64,000 nt of DNA, from the NCBI RefSeq assembly GCF_013911645.1, contig NZ_JACESV010000001.1, positions 186,001 to 250,000 on the forward strand, written 5' to 3'. A program made the position numbers and the translations under genes. This document shows, piece after piece, positions 7,909 to 16,691 of this stretch (positions within the stretch are counted from its first letter, which is position 1; each line of letters opens with the position of its first letter). Source of the stretch: Allomuricauda sp. (GTDB lineage: Bacteria > Bacteroidota > Bacteroidia > Flavobacteriales > Flavobacteriaceae). Under the pieces are notes generated by a model. The model was not told where the DNA came from. It searched no databases and saw only the letters and a list, made by a program, of their open reading frames with translations.

Positions 7909-10440
7909 TTATCCTTTGACATTACTGTCTCTTTTTACTTCATTTTTTCCTATAGAAAGCATATTTGCAAAGAGCTTATATGCCCCCGAAACCCCTACAG
8001 GTAATTCCCTGAAAAAGCTTAAACCTGTGTAAATATAGTGACCTTCTCCATAAGGTGCTACAATAAGGCTTCCTTGTTTTTCGGTTTCATCTTCATCTTT
8101 CATTGAGAGAATCGGTGTAAACTCAGAACTCCATTCACTTGGAAAATACAATCCACGTTCTTGTACCCACCCATCAAAATCTTTTTTTGTGATGACATTC
8201 GGGAAATTTATCAAAGAATGGTTGGGAGCCAATATTTTCACCTCTGCATTTTCGTCAGTAACCCTGTCTCTGGAAAGCGTTACATCGTATGGGGCAATGT
8301 TTTCAAACTGTCTGGCCCATCTTCCGGCCGTATTGTACTGTACAATCATGGTACCACCATTTTTTACATAATCGAACAGCACGGGTTGCTTAAATTTTAA
8401 GGACTCCACCACATTGTAGGCTCTAATGCCCACAACAACAGCATCGTATTTATCCAAATCCCCATTTTGAATATCATTGGGGTCAACAATATGGACTTGG
8501 TAACCGATTTGTTCCAAATTTTCGGGTACCATATCTCCAGCACCCATAATGTAAGCGATATGCTCACCAGACTTTTTTATATCCATGCGAACCACTTTGG
8601 CTTCCGAAGGGAGTAATACGGATTGCTTTGGAATATGGTCGTAAGCGATTTCTACCAGTTCTTTGTCGTAGATTTTGTTGCCCATTTTGATTTTTGGCCC
8701 AATTTTTCCTTCGCTTTCGGTATTAGGAGGGGTAACGTTGAATGTTACCGAAATTTCCTCGCCTTTTTGCGCAATGGAAAAAGGAATGTTTTGTGGTGAA
8801 ACTGTCCACCCGGCTGGATGATCTAACTCAACCGTTCCGGATATGTTATTTTTACCTGCTCTTACTTTTACCTGCACTTCCTTAGTGTTTGCACTGGCAA
8901 AAATGAGCACCTTTTCATCAATTTTGGAAGTTACTTCGGGCAAAATGGCAAAGGGTTCGTACAATTCTCCCCTGTCGGGTCTGGAGTAGCGGTGCACCAC
9001 GGATTTTTCAAACGGAATATCCACTCCATCAATAACCAAAGAAAAAACTGCCTTAAATGCACTTGGGGTTTCGGGTTTACCGATCAAACTTTGTTCGTTC
9101 ACGGTATAGGTTCCCAAAGTTCCAGGTTCGTTTAGCCAATATGGGCTGGTATAGGAAGTGTTTTCGGGAACGGTGAAGCTAATTTCAAAATTTTCTTTTT
9201 GGTTGTTTTCCAAAATTTTGTTTGTGGTTAGATGTGTATCGGTACCAACAATCTTAATTTCTTTTAAAGTGATATTTGGAGAAGATCTGTTTATGGTTTC
9301 TATGTTGATGGTTACCTTACTGCCAGGAGTTGCAGAAGCACTTGCCGAACTGGCTTCCAAATATAATCCAGCCGAAGCTAGGATGATGCTTTTTAATTCT
9401 TCCGATTTTAATGTTCTCCAGTGTTCATCTTCAACTTTTTGTAATAGCTGATAAGCTTTTACAAGTTCAGGTATATGTTTGGATGGATTTTGGAAATCGA
9501 AATTATTTTCAACTTTATATAAGATGTCTCCAACTGCTTCGCCTCCTTTTACACGCGACCAAGTGGTATTGATGCCTTCAAACACATCATTGTTTTTGGG
9601 CATGTCGCCTTTTAGTAATTCAATATACTCATCGTCAGTGCCTCTATCCGTCAGTCTACCAAATCCTTGACAAAGGTGTTGGCTACGTGCCATAGCGGCA
9701 ATTTCGTTGTTGGAGAGTCCGAGCTCTGGGTAATAGGTGCCCACATCAAGCCGAACCATACCGGATTTGTCAACTTTTTCAAATGCTTCCTCACTGCCGT
9801 ACTGCCACCACGAAGTATTATAAAAAATACGTTTGGGCTGCCAGGGGGTTGTCCATTGCAATTGCTCGGAATAAACATCTGGATTATTTGCCAAATCAAA
9901 GGCCTCCATGCTCAAAACAGCCGAGGACGTATGGTGACCGTGTGTGGAGCCAGGGGTTCTATGATCAAATCTGTTGATGATCACATCGGGCTTTATGTTT
10001 CGAATGGCCCAAACCACATCGGCCAAAACTTTATCCTTGTCCCATATTTTTAAGGTTTCCTTTGGGTGTTTGGAAAATCCAAAGTCAATTGCACGTGTAA
10101 AGCGTTGTTCACCGCCATCTATATGTCTTGCAGCTAAAAGTTCTTGTGTTCGCAATACCCCTAAAAGCTCGGCTAGTTCAGAACCGATCAGGTTTTGCCC
10201 ACCGTCCCCTCTTGTCATCGACAAATAGACCGTTCTCGCTTTTTCGTGGTTGTCGAGATAGGAAATCAGGCTTGTATTTTCATCATCGGGGTGGGCCGCT
10301 ACGTAAAGGGCCGTCCCTAAAAAATTCAGTTTTTGTATGTCGTGGAATAACTCTGCCGAAGTAAGCTTATCCGGTTTTTGGGCAAAAGAATTAGTGAAAA
10401 GTAGTATGGTAAGGGAAAGGAATACCCAAAAATGCTTCAT
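7909..10440 (-). CDS. Secreted PIG-L family deacetylase, multidomain
   Basis: 843 residues with a signal peptide (cleavage near NSFAQ, residue 21). The N-terminal PIG-L/LmbE zinc deacetylase domain has AHPDDE at 49-54 and the second metal motif HGHH at 167-170. A middle region of beta-sandwich character (ASATPGSKVTINIETINRSS) resembles the NPCBM-associated NEW3 type. The C-terminal part (KYDAVVVGIRAYNVVESLKF, HYIYTGLSFFRELP) resembles ThuA/glutamine-amidotransferase-like folds. It probably removes acetyl groups from N-acetylated sugars in the periplasm. It heads the operon with a membrane peptide and an SSS symporter, suggesting deacetylation coupled to uptake. Confidence 0.88.
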   Translation of the reverse strand: MKHFWVFLSLTILLFTNSFAQKPDKLTSAELFHDIQKLNFLGTALYVAAHPDDENTSLISYLDNHEKARTVYLSMTRGDGGQNLIGSELAELLGVLRTQELLAARHIDGGEQRFTRAIDFGFSKHPKETLKIWDKDKVLADVVWAIRNIKPDVIINRFDHRTPGSTHGHHTSSAVLSMEAFDLANNPDVYSEQLQWTTPWQPKRIFYNTSWWQYGSEEAFEKVDKSGMVRLDVGTYYPELGLSNNEIAAMARSQHLCQGFGRLTDRGTDDEYIELLKGDMPKNNDVFEGINTTWSRVKGGEAVGDILYKVENNFDFQNPSKHIPELVKAYQLLQKVEDEHWRTLKSEELKSIILASAGLYLEASSASASATPGSKVTINIETINRSSPNITLKEIKIVGTDTHLTTNKILENNQKENFEISFTVPENTSYTSPYWLNEPGTLGTYTVNEQSLIGKPETPSAFKAVFSLVIDGVDIPFEKSVVHRYSRPDRGELYEPFAILPEVTSKIDEKVLIFASANTKEVQVKVRAGKNNISGTVELDHPAGWTVSPQNIPFSIAQKGEEISVTFNVTPPNTESEGKIGPKIKMGNKIYDKELVEIAYDHIPKQSVLLPSEAKVVRMDIKKSGEHIAYIMGAGDMVPENLEQIGYQVHIVDPNDIQNGDLDKYDAVVVGIRAYNVVESLKFKQPVLFDYVKNGGTMIVQYNTAGRWARQFENIAPYDVTLSRDRVTDENAEVKILAPNHSLINFPNVITKKDFDGWVQERGLYFPSEWSSEFTPILSMKDEDETEKQGSLIVAPYGEGHYIYTGLSFFRELPVGVSGAYKLFANMLSIGKNEVKRDSNVKG

Positions 10441-10463
10441 AGTTGGTTGTTTAGCGGTTGATT

Positions 10464-10471
10464 CAAATATA
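10464..10471 (-). promoter_or_regulatory. -7 box (TATATTTG) of the PIG-L/symporter operon
   Basis: TATATTTG matches TAnnTTTG and lies 23 nt upstream of the PIG-L start codon. I see no convincing -33 element. Confidence 0.5.
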
Positions 10472-10532
10472 GCCAGTATACATTTAGATATTGGATTATT
10501 TAGAAGAGTTTTAACATAGGCATTGGTTGATG

Positions 10533-11489
10533 TTATAAACCTAAACTATCCCTTAATATTAGATTTTTGTTTTCATTTTGACTCCAATAAGCGGTTTTTA
10601 TTGTTTTGATTTTGGAAGCAGAAGTGGTCAACATTTTCGCATCCGGTCCAAATCCACTCTTGAATTCTTCCGTCCAACTTTCAATGGAAAAAGGAAAGTC
10701 AGCCTTGAAATTTATCATCAACTTTCGTTCCAATTTTGGATAGGAAATGGTATAAGTTGTTATGCCATTTTTAGATGAAATGGTTGCATTGGCAGTATAT
10801 GCTTTAATCTCCTTATGCCTCAAACGGAGAAACTCCAAAGAAGGTATCATTGAAATTTCACCTTGAGGGAGGTTTTCGGGATTGATTCGGATTTTGGTCC
10901 AAATTTCATTTTCCAAGAATGATTTTTCCATAGAAAATTCTTGGTCGGCCTCACCTTCAAAATATGAATGTGAGGTAAATTCAAATTTTTCACGATTGTT
11001 GATCTGGGCATACACATGTCCGCACCATTCCTGAACGGACAAACTGGTCTTCACTGCATGCTGATTATCGTAAACCGGATAAAATGTGCTGCTCATAATG
11101 GAGTAGGGGTAAATTCCGGTCAAAAACTTTTTCGTGGCATTCAATTTTAAAACCGAAATGTTTTCAGGGTTGTTGCCGTTTGCTTTTACCTGTTGTTTGG
11201 GTAAAAAAGGTTCCGTTACATAAATCAGAACTGCATTTCCGTTCCGAAGTTCACCATACCTCGCCTGATTCAATTGGTACGAAGTGATTTCAGCATCGCC
11301 GGCATACCAATAATTTTTGAAATTATCAGTGAGGGGGTATTTTTGCTTAGCTGTTGAGGGTGTAGTGTTTTCTTGGCCGGATGTTTCTTTGGATTCCGCT
11401 GTTTGATTTTTATCGATACAAGAGGTCAATATAAACAAAACCAATATCCATGTGATACTTTGAAGATTGAATTTTATAGATGATTTCAT
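10533..11489 (-). CDS. Conserved lipoprotein of unknown function
   Basis: 318 residues with a lipoprotein signal ending in the lipobox LTSC (residues 21-24) and a Ser/Thr/Glu-rich linker. The mature part begins KYPLTDNFKNYWYAGDAEIT. I do not recognise a named domain. Homologues in flavobacteria are, as I recall, sometimes misnamed septum formation inhibitor because they sit next to maf. Here the real Maf is the upstream gene, 35 bases away, in the same operon. It is probably anchored to the inner or outer membrane. Confidence 0.8.
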   Translation of the reverse strand: MKSSIKFNLQSITWILVLFILTSCIDKNQTAESKETSGQENTTPSTAKQKYPLTDNFKNYWYAGDAEITSYQLNQARYGELRNGNAVLIYVTEPFLPKQQVKANGNNPENISVLKLNATKKFLTGIYPYSIMSSTFYPVYDNQHAVKTSLSVQEWCGHVYAQINNREKFEFTSHSYFEGEADQEFSMEKSFLENEIWTKIRINPENLPQGEISMIPSLEFLRLRHKEIKAYTANATISSKNGITTYTISYPKLERKLMINFKADFPFSIESWTEEFKSGFGPDAKMLTTSASKIKTIKTAYWSQNENKNLILRDSLGL

Positions 11490-11524
11490 GAGTAGAGGAT
11501 TTTAGTAAAGTTACGCATCCAAAC

Positions 11525-12124
11525 TCAAGAAACCATATCAATTAGGGTTTGGTAGACCAAATCGGTAGGAAGTCCCACCACATTTGTATAAGAACCTTGA
11601 ATTTCGGTGATACCGATCATACCGATCCATTCCTGAATACCATAAGCCCCTGCTTTATCAAAAGGCTGGCAGGTATCAATGTAGTAGTTGATTTCGTCAT
11701 CCGTAAAATCCTTTAGTTTTACTCTGGTAATGCCACTGACCGTTTTTTGAAAATCTTTTGTGGTAAAACAAACGGAGGTAATCACTTCGTGCCAGTCTCC
11801 CGATAGGGTGCGAAGCATTTCAAAGGCTTCAGCTTTGTTCTTGGCTTTTGCCAATGAGGTTTTGTTGTGCCAAACCACCGTATCCGAAGTGATCACTATT
11901 TGGTCGGGTTCCAATTCTTCTTTGAAGGGAGTGGCTTTGAGCTGTGCCAAATATTCTGATATTTCTTGTCCTTGTAATTCTTTAGGATAGACTTCCTCTA
12001 CGGATTTGGGGCGTACCTCAAAATCCAATCCCAACTCTTCCAAGAACATTTTTCGTCTAGGTGAGCCGGAGCCTAAAATAATTTTTTTATACTTAAGTTG
12101 TTCTTTGAGTGGATTTTTAGTCAT
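11525..12124 (-). CDS. maf: Maf family nucleotide pyrophosphatase
   Basis: About 199 residues from ATG 12124. The Maf signature GSGSPRRKMFLEELGLDFEV sits at the N-terminus, followed by SDTVV and KAKNKAEAFEMLRTLSGDWHEVITSVC, the switch region shared by dTTP/UTP pyrophosphatases. Maf proteins hydrolyse non-canonical or pyrimidine nucleoside triphosphates to monophosphates. The frame extends to 12157, but the ATG inside the upstream stop (AATGACTAA, an 8-nt overlap) is the natural start and implies translational coupling to the KdsC-like gene. Confidence 0.93.
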   Translation of the reverse strand: MTKNPLKEQLKYKKIILGSGSPRRKMFLEELGLDFEVRPKSVEEVYPKELQGQEISEYLAQLKATPFKEELEPDQIVITSDTVVWHNKTSLAKAKNKAEAFEMLRTLSGDWHEVITSVCFTTKDFQKTVSGITRVKLKDFTDDEINYYIDTCQPFDKAGAYGIQEWIGMIGITEIQGSYTNVVGLPTDLVYQTLIDMVS

Positions 12125-12644
12125 TCTCGGCGCTAAAATTATCGTTCCAGTCCCCACGAACCTTTAAAACTTGCTCAATAATATCACGAACACAGCCTTC
12201 GCCGCCATTTTTATGCGAAACATAGTCAGAGATGGCTTTTACCTCAGGTACTGCGTTTTGTGGGGAAGTGGCCAATGCTACCATTTTCATTGGGGGGATA
12301 TCGGGTACATCGTCACCCATATAAACCACCGATTGAGGGTCAATGCCATGAATATCCAAATACTCTTCCAAAGGTTCTTGTTTGTGGTGTGCGCCCATAT
12401 AAAAATCGGTTACCCCGAGTCCTTTTAAGCGCTCTTTTACGCCTTGGTTGGTGCCACCCGTTATAATACAAACGTTGTATCCTTTTTTTATGGCCGTTTT
12501 AAGGGCGTATCCATCTTTTACGCTCATTTTCCGGAGCAGTTCCCCATTTGTAGTAATCATAACCGTTCCATCGGTAAAAACTCCATCAACATCAAAAACA
12601 AAGGTGGTAATGTTGCTCAAAAGCTCTTTATAATTCTTCTTCAT
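12117..12644 (-). CDS. kdsC: KdsC-like HAD phosphatase (3-deoxy-D-manno-octulosonate 8-phosphate phosphatase)
   Basis: 175 residues, a cap-less HAD phosphatase of the C0 class. Motif I is FDVDGVFTDGT (17-27), motif II is IITGG, and motif III/IV is VVYMGDDVPDIPPM. The length and GVTDFYMGAHHKQEPLEEYL match KdsC, which dephosphorylates KDO-8-phosphate for lipopolysaccharide core. It overlaps the upstream DUF2520 gene by 17 nt and the downstream maf by 8 nt. The KDO assignment is by family; related enzymes act on other sugar acids. Confidence 0.87.
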   Translation of the reverse strand: MKKNYKELLSNITTFVFDVDGVFTDGTVMITTNGELLRKMSVKDGYALKTAIKKGYNVCIITGGTNQGVKERLKGLGVTDFYMGAHHKQEPLEEYLDIHGIDPQSVVYMGDDVPDIPPMKMVALATSPQNAVPEVKAISDYVSHKNGGEGCVRDIIEQVLKVRGDWNDNFSAEND

Positions 12645-13389
12645 GCGCTTGTTTTATGGCTTGGCTCAATAATTTATAGAGTGTAATGTGTTCTTTTTTG
12701 TTTAAAAGTTCCAGATGACTTTCCATACTTTTGGTATCGTTTCTGCGAGCTGGCCCTGTTTGTGCTTCTTTTGGCGACATGGCTTGGATTTTATCTGCTG
12801 TTTCCATTATCAATGGTTTCAACAAATCAAAAGATAGTCCTTCTTCCAAACAAAATGCTTCGCCAACACTGTACAGGTAATTGGTAAAGTTGTTCACAAA
12901 AACGCCTGCAAGATGCAATTTTTTTCGTTGCTGCGAGTCAATATGGTGCACGTTTTCAGAAATGGAATCCGCCAACTTATGCAAGATTTCCAGTGATTCC
13001 TTTTCTTCTGCTTCAATACAGATGGGAATGGGGCTAAAATCAACCGTTTTACCTTTGGTAAAGGTCTGCAATGGATAAAAAACCCCTTTGTTCTGGTGCT
13101 GAATCGCCTTTAAACTTATAGCGCCCGAGGTATGTGCCACGATTCCCTTTTTCTTTAATAAATGTTGAGACACTTCGGTAATGGCATCGTCTTTTACGGC
13201 AATTAGATAGACATCGGCATCAACTATGGAATCAAAGGAATTGGAAATAGTGGAATGCTCGGAAAATTGCTGTAATTCTTTCTTATTTCGACCCACGACT
13301 TGGACAATATCAATAGCATTAGCTTTTGTAAAAGCAGTGTGCAAGTGTTTGGCGAGGTTCCCGGTCCCCAAAATCACAATCTTGAGCAT
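12628..13389 (-). CDS. Rossmann-like plus DUF2520 domain protein
   Basis: About 253 residues. An N-terminal dinucleotide-binding fold opens with LKIVILGTGNLAKHLHTAF (GxGxxA type), followed by a helical DUF2520 domain containing KKLHLAGVFVNNFTNYLYSV and a conserved KEAQTGPARRND near the C-terminus. This resembles ProC/PanE-type dehydrogenases in architecture, but the reaction is not established. ATG 13389 is chosen over a TTG six bases upstream. It leads the operon DUF2520-kdsC-maf-lipoprotein. Confidence 0.87.
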   Translation of the reverse strand: MLKIVILGTGNLAKHLHTAFTKANAIDIVQVVGRNKKELQQFSEHSTISNSFDSIVDADVYLIAVKDDAITEVSQHLLKKKGIVAHTSGAISLKAIQHQNKGVFYPLQTFTKGKTVDFSPIPICIEAEEKESLEILHKLADSISENVHHIDSQQRKKLHLAGVFVNNFTNYLYSVGEAFCLEEGLSFDLLKPLIMETADKIQAMSPKEAQTGPARRNDTKSMESHLELLNKKEHITLYKLLSQAIKQAHEEEL

Positions 13390-13400
13390 GCCCAAAACTA

Positions 13401-13408
13401 CAAATTTA
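13401..13408 (-). promoter_or_regulatory. -7 box (TAAATTTG) of the DUF2520-kdsC-maf operon
   Basis: TAAATTTG matches TAnnTTTG, 11 nt upstream of ATG 13389. It is one half of a divergent promoter region; the other half serves ccsBA. Confidence 0.5.
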
Positions 13409-13489
13409 GGGTTGATACATGGTAGTAAGAATTAACAAATCTGTATGATTTTTATCAGTTTTGACAGCGGGGAAGTTCTAAAAAGGCCG

Positions 13490-13497
13490 TATTTTTG
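13490..13497 (+). promoter_or_regulatory. -7 box (TATTTTTG) of ccsBA
   Basis: TATTTTTG matches TAnnTTTG. A TTTTG lies near 13459-13463, but its 26-nt spacing is longer than usual. The likely transcript start near 13503 leaves about 20 nt before ATG 13523, which supports that start over the upstream ATG at 13445. Confidence 0.5.
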
Positions 13498-13522
13498 CAA
13501 GCCGAAAGTAGACCGAATTTCC

Positions 13523-16500
13523 ATGATTGATATTCTTAAGAAAACGCTTTTTTCCACAAGACTTATGGCTGTTCTTTTTTTGGTTTTTGCTGCGGCAATG
13601 GCTATGGGAACTTTTGTGGAGAGCTGGTATAGCACCGAAACAGCACGGATATACATTTACAATGCCACTTGGTTCGAGGCCATTATGGTCTTTTTTGTTA
13701 TCAATTTCTTTGGAAATATTTATCGATACCGTCTATTGACTTGGAAAAAGTGGCCCGTGCTTACTCTTCATTTATCTTGGATTCTGATCATAGTAGGTGC
13801 TTTTGTTACGCGTTATATCAGTTATGAGGGAATGATGCCTATTCGCGAAGGGGCAACGGAGAAAGTATTTTATTCGGACAAAACCTATTTGACCGCTTTT
13901 GTTGATGGGGACATCAACGGTGAAACCAAAAGAAGGGTTCTGGAGGATGATATTTTGGTAACACCCGAAGGAAAACGTTCCAGTTTGCCTTGGAAATCCG
14001 ATTTTAACGGACAACCTTTCTCCATTGGTTATGTGGATTTCATCAAAGGAGCCGAAAAAGGATTGATTCCAGACGAAAATGGAGCAGAATATCTCCAAAT
14101 AGTAGAAGCTGGCAATGGTCAACGCCACGAACATTATCTGGAAAATGGTAAAATAGCCAGCGTCCATAACATTCTTTTTGCCCTTAACAACGAAACCGAA
14201 GGAGCCATCAATATTTTTTACGATGAAGAGAATGGCTTCCGCATCAAATCGCCTTTCGAGGGGAATTTTATGCGCATGGCGGACCAATTCCAAGGGAAAG
14301 TAGCAAGTGATAGCATTCAGCCCTTACAATTACGTTCGCTATACACTATGGGCGGTATGCAGTTTGTAGTGCCCGAACCTTTGGTTAAAGGAAAGTATGG
14401 TATTGTTAAAGTGCCCGATGAGGAGATTACCAAGGTAACGCAGGATGCTTTGGTTGTTTCGATTTCTGCCAATGGAGAAACTAAAGAGGTTAAACTGTTG
14501 GGAAGTAAGGGAACATCAAATTTTTCTGACAAGGTCCATGTAGGCGGGTTGGATTTTTCATTGAGTTATGGCTCCAAAGTTTACGAACTTCCTTTTTCCA
14601 TAGAGTTGAATGATTTTATTGCGGAAAAATATCCTGGAACCGAAGCGGGGTATGCCTCGTTTATGAGCAAGGTTACGGTACACGACGACCGTCCTTTTGA
14701 TTATGATATATATATGAATCATGTGCTGGACCATCAAGGGTACCGATTTTTCCAGTCCAGTTTTGACCCGGATGAACGTGGAACGGTACTTTCCGTAAAC
14801 CACGATTGGTGGGGCACATGGATTACTTATATAGGTTATTTTCTGTTGTATATTGGTTTGATGGGTATTATGTTCTTTGGAAAAACACGTTTTAGGGATT
14901 TACAGACCATGCTCGAAAAAATTAAGAAAAAGAAAGCAGCTTTGACCACCATTGCTCTTTTCTTCGCTTTTGTGTCTACAAATGCTCAGGAGGGTCATGA
15001 CGAACATTCCCTGTTGCCAACAAAAGCCCAAATTGACTCTGTAATCCAAGCTACGACCGTGGCCACGGAACATGCCGAAAAGTTTGGCGCTTTGGTGATT
15101 CAGGATGAAGGTGGACGGATGAAGCCAATAAACACTTTTGCATCCGAATTGTTGAGGAAACTGAGCGGCGATGACAAATTCAAGGATCTTTCGGCCAATC
15201 AGGTTTTCCTTTCCATGATGCTGAATCCTGGGGTTTGGTACACTGCGGACATTATTGCTTTGGGCAAAAAGGAAAACGACAGTATTCGTAAAGTTATCGG
15301 GGTTCCCGAAGGCACCGAGTTTGTAAAAGCTACCGATTTTTTTGATGCAAAAGGGACATACAAACTAAGGCCCTATCTGGAAAAAGCTACTTCCACCAAC
15401 AATCCTTCAAACTTTGAGAAGGATTTTAAAAAGGTAGGTGAGCGGTTGAGTTTATTGGACATCGCATTAAGTGGGCAAATAGTAAAGATTTTTCCCCTGC
15501 TCAACGATGAGAACAACAAATGGATCTCTGCTGTGGAATATCGCTCTGGGCAATATCAAGTGCAAGATTCGTTGTATGCGAATTTTATCAAAAATGCGAT
15601 GCCGTATTATTTGAATTCCCTGCAAAAATCCATTGCCACTGGCGATTATTCACAGGCAGATAGATTATTGGAGGCCTTCAAACAAAATCAAAAAAATCAC
15701 GGGGAGGAAGTCTTGCCATCGGAAAATAAGATCAAGACTGAGATAATCTACAACAAGCTGGATCTGTTCAACCGTTTGTACAAATACTACGCCTTGGTCG
15801 GTGTGTTGTTGTTTTTTGTGCTGATTGCTAAAATTTTTAAGGAAAGAAAGGTATTGGATGCCTTTGCCTATTTATTGAAAGGGACCATCATCATATTCTT
15901 TATTTGGCATACTATTGGTTTGGTGTTGCGTTGGTACATTTCTGGCCACGCCCCTTGGAGTGATGCCTATGAAAGTATTCTGTATGTAGCGTGGGCAACC
16001 ATGGGCATTGGTTTGGCCTTGGGCCGAAAAAGTGAACTTACCATTGCGGCAAGTGCTTTTGTAACCTCAATGCTATTATGGATAGCCCACCAGAGTTGGG
16101 TGGATCCTGCTATCGCCAATTTGCAACCTGTACTCGACAGTTATTGGTTGATGATTCACGTTGCTGTTATTGTGGGCAGTTATGGTCCTTTAACGGTCGG
16201 GATGATTTTGGGAGTGGTCGCATTGCTGCTCATGGTTCTTACTACCAAAAAGAACAAAAAGCGAATGGACCTCAATATAAAAGAGCTTACGGTTATCAAT
16301 GAACTGGCTCTTACCGCTGGTTTGGTAATGTTGACCATAGGCAACTTTTTAGGCGGCCAATGGGCCAACGAGAGTTGGGGACGTTATTGGGGATGGGATC
16401 CCAAAGAGACTTGGGCACTGATTTCGATTATGATATATGCTTTTGTGCTTCATATGCGGTTGGTTCCCGGGCTAAGAAGCAAGTGGGTTTACAATTTTGC

Positions 16501-16690
16501 AAGTGTTATCGCCTTTGCCAGTATTATGATGACCTATTTCGGGGTAAACTTTTATTTGGTTGGCTTGCACAGTTATGCAAGTGGGGATCAAGTAATAACC
16601 CCGAGCTTTGTGTGGTATACCGTACTCGGGGTCTTTATTCTGGGAGGTATTAGTTTTTGGCGTTACAAGGTGCATTACGCCAAAAAATAG
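13523..16690 (+). CDS. ccsBA: CcsBA fusion, cytochrome c biogenesis system II
   Basis: A natural fusion of ResB/CcsB (N-terminal half) and CcsA (C-terminal half), 1055 residues from ATG 13523. It moves haem across the inner membrane and attaches it to apocytochrome c. ResB starts with IDILKKTLFSTRLMAVLFLVFAA and has a large periplasmic domain. The CcsA part has about eight membrane segments and the haem-binding WWD-type motif in GRYWGWDPKETWALI at about residue 957. The linker carries an internal signal-like segment and a soluble domain (HSLLPTKAQIDSVIQA), a layout known from Bacteroidota. It converges on the M14 gene with a 1-nt gap. Confidence 0.94.
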   Translation: MIDILKKTLFSTRLMAVLFLVFAAAMAMGTFVESWYSTETARIYIYNATWFEAIMVFFVINFFGNIYRYRLLTWKKWPVLTLHLSWILIIVGAFVTRYISYEGMMPIREGATEKVFYSDKTYLTAFVDGDINGETKRRVLEDDILVTPEGKRSSLPWKSDFNGQPFSIGYVDFIKGAEKGLIPDENGAEYLQIVEAGNGQRHEHYLENGKIASVHNILFALNNETEGAINIFYDEENGFRIKSPFEGNFMRMADQFQGKVASDSIQPLQLRSLYTMGGMQFVVPEPLVKGKYGIVKVPDEEITKVTQDALVVSISANGETKEVKLLGSKGTSNFSDKVHVGGLDFSLSYGSKVYELPFSIELNDFIAEKYPGTEAGYASFMSKVTVHDDRPFDYDIYMNHVLDHQGYRFFQSSFDPDERGTVLSVNHDWWGTWITYIGYFLLYIGLMGIMFFGKTRFRDLQTMLEKIKKKKAALTTIALFFAFVSTNAQEGHDEHSLLPTKAQIDSVIQATTVATEHAEKFGALVIQDEGGRMKPINTFASELLRKLSGDDKFKDLSANQVFLSMMLNPGVWYTADIIALGKKENDSIRKVIGVPEGTEFVKATDFFDAKGTYKLRPYLEKATSTNNPSNFEKDFKKVGERLSLLDIALSGQIVKIFPLLNDENNKWISAVEYRSGQYQVQDSLYANFIKNAMPYYLNSLQKSIATGDYSQADRLLEAFKQNQKNHGEEVLPSENKIKTEIIYNKLDLFNRLYKYYALVGVLLFFVLIAKIFKERKVLDAFAYLLKGTIIIFFIWHTIGLVLRWYISGHAPWSDAYESILYVAWATMGIGLALGRKSELTIAASAFVTSMLLWIAHQSWVDPAIANLQPVLDSYWLMIHVAVIVGSYGPLTVGMILGVVALLLMVLTTKKNKKRMDLNIKELTVINELALTAGLVMLTIGNFLGGQWANESWGRYWGWDPKETWALISIMIYAFVLHMRLVPGLRSKWVYNFASVIAFASIMMTYFGVNFYLVGLHSYASGDQVITPSFVWYTVLGVFILGGISFWRYKVHYAKK

Positions 16691-16691
16691 T

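Noticed and set aside
10533..11489. Septum formation inhibitor
   Set aside because: This lipoprotein shows no Maf motif; the true Maf is the upstream gene, so the name would be a transfer error.
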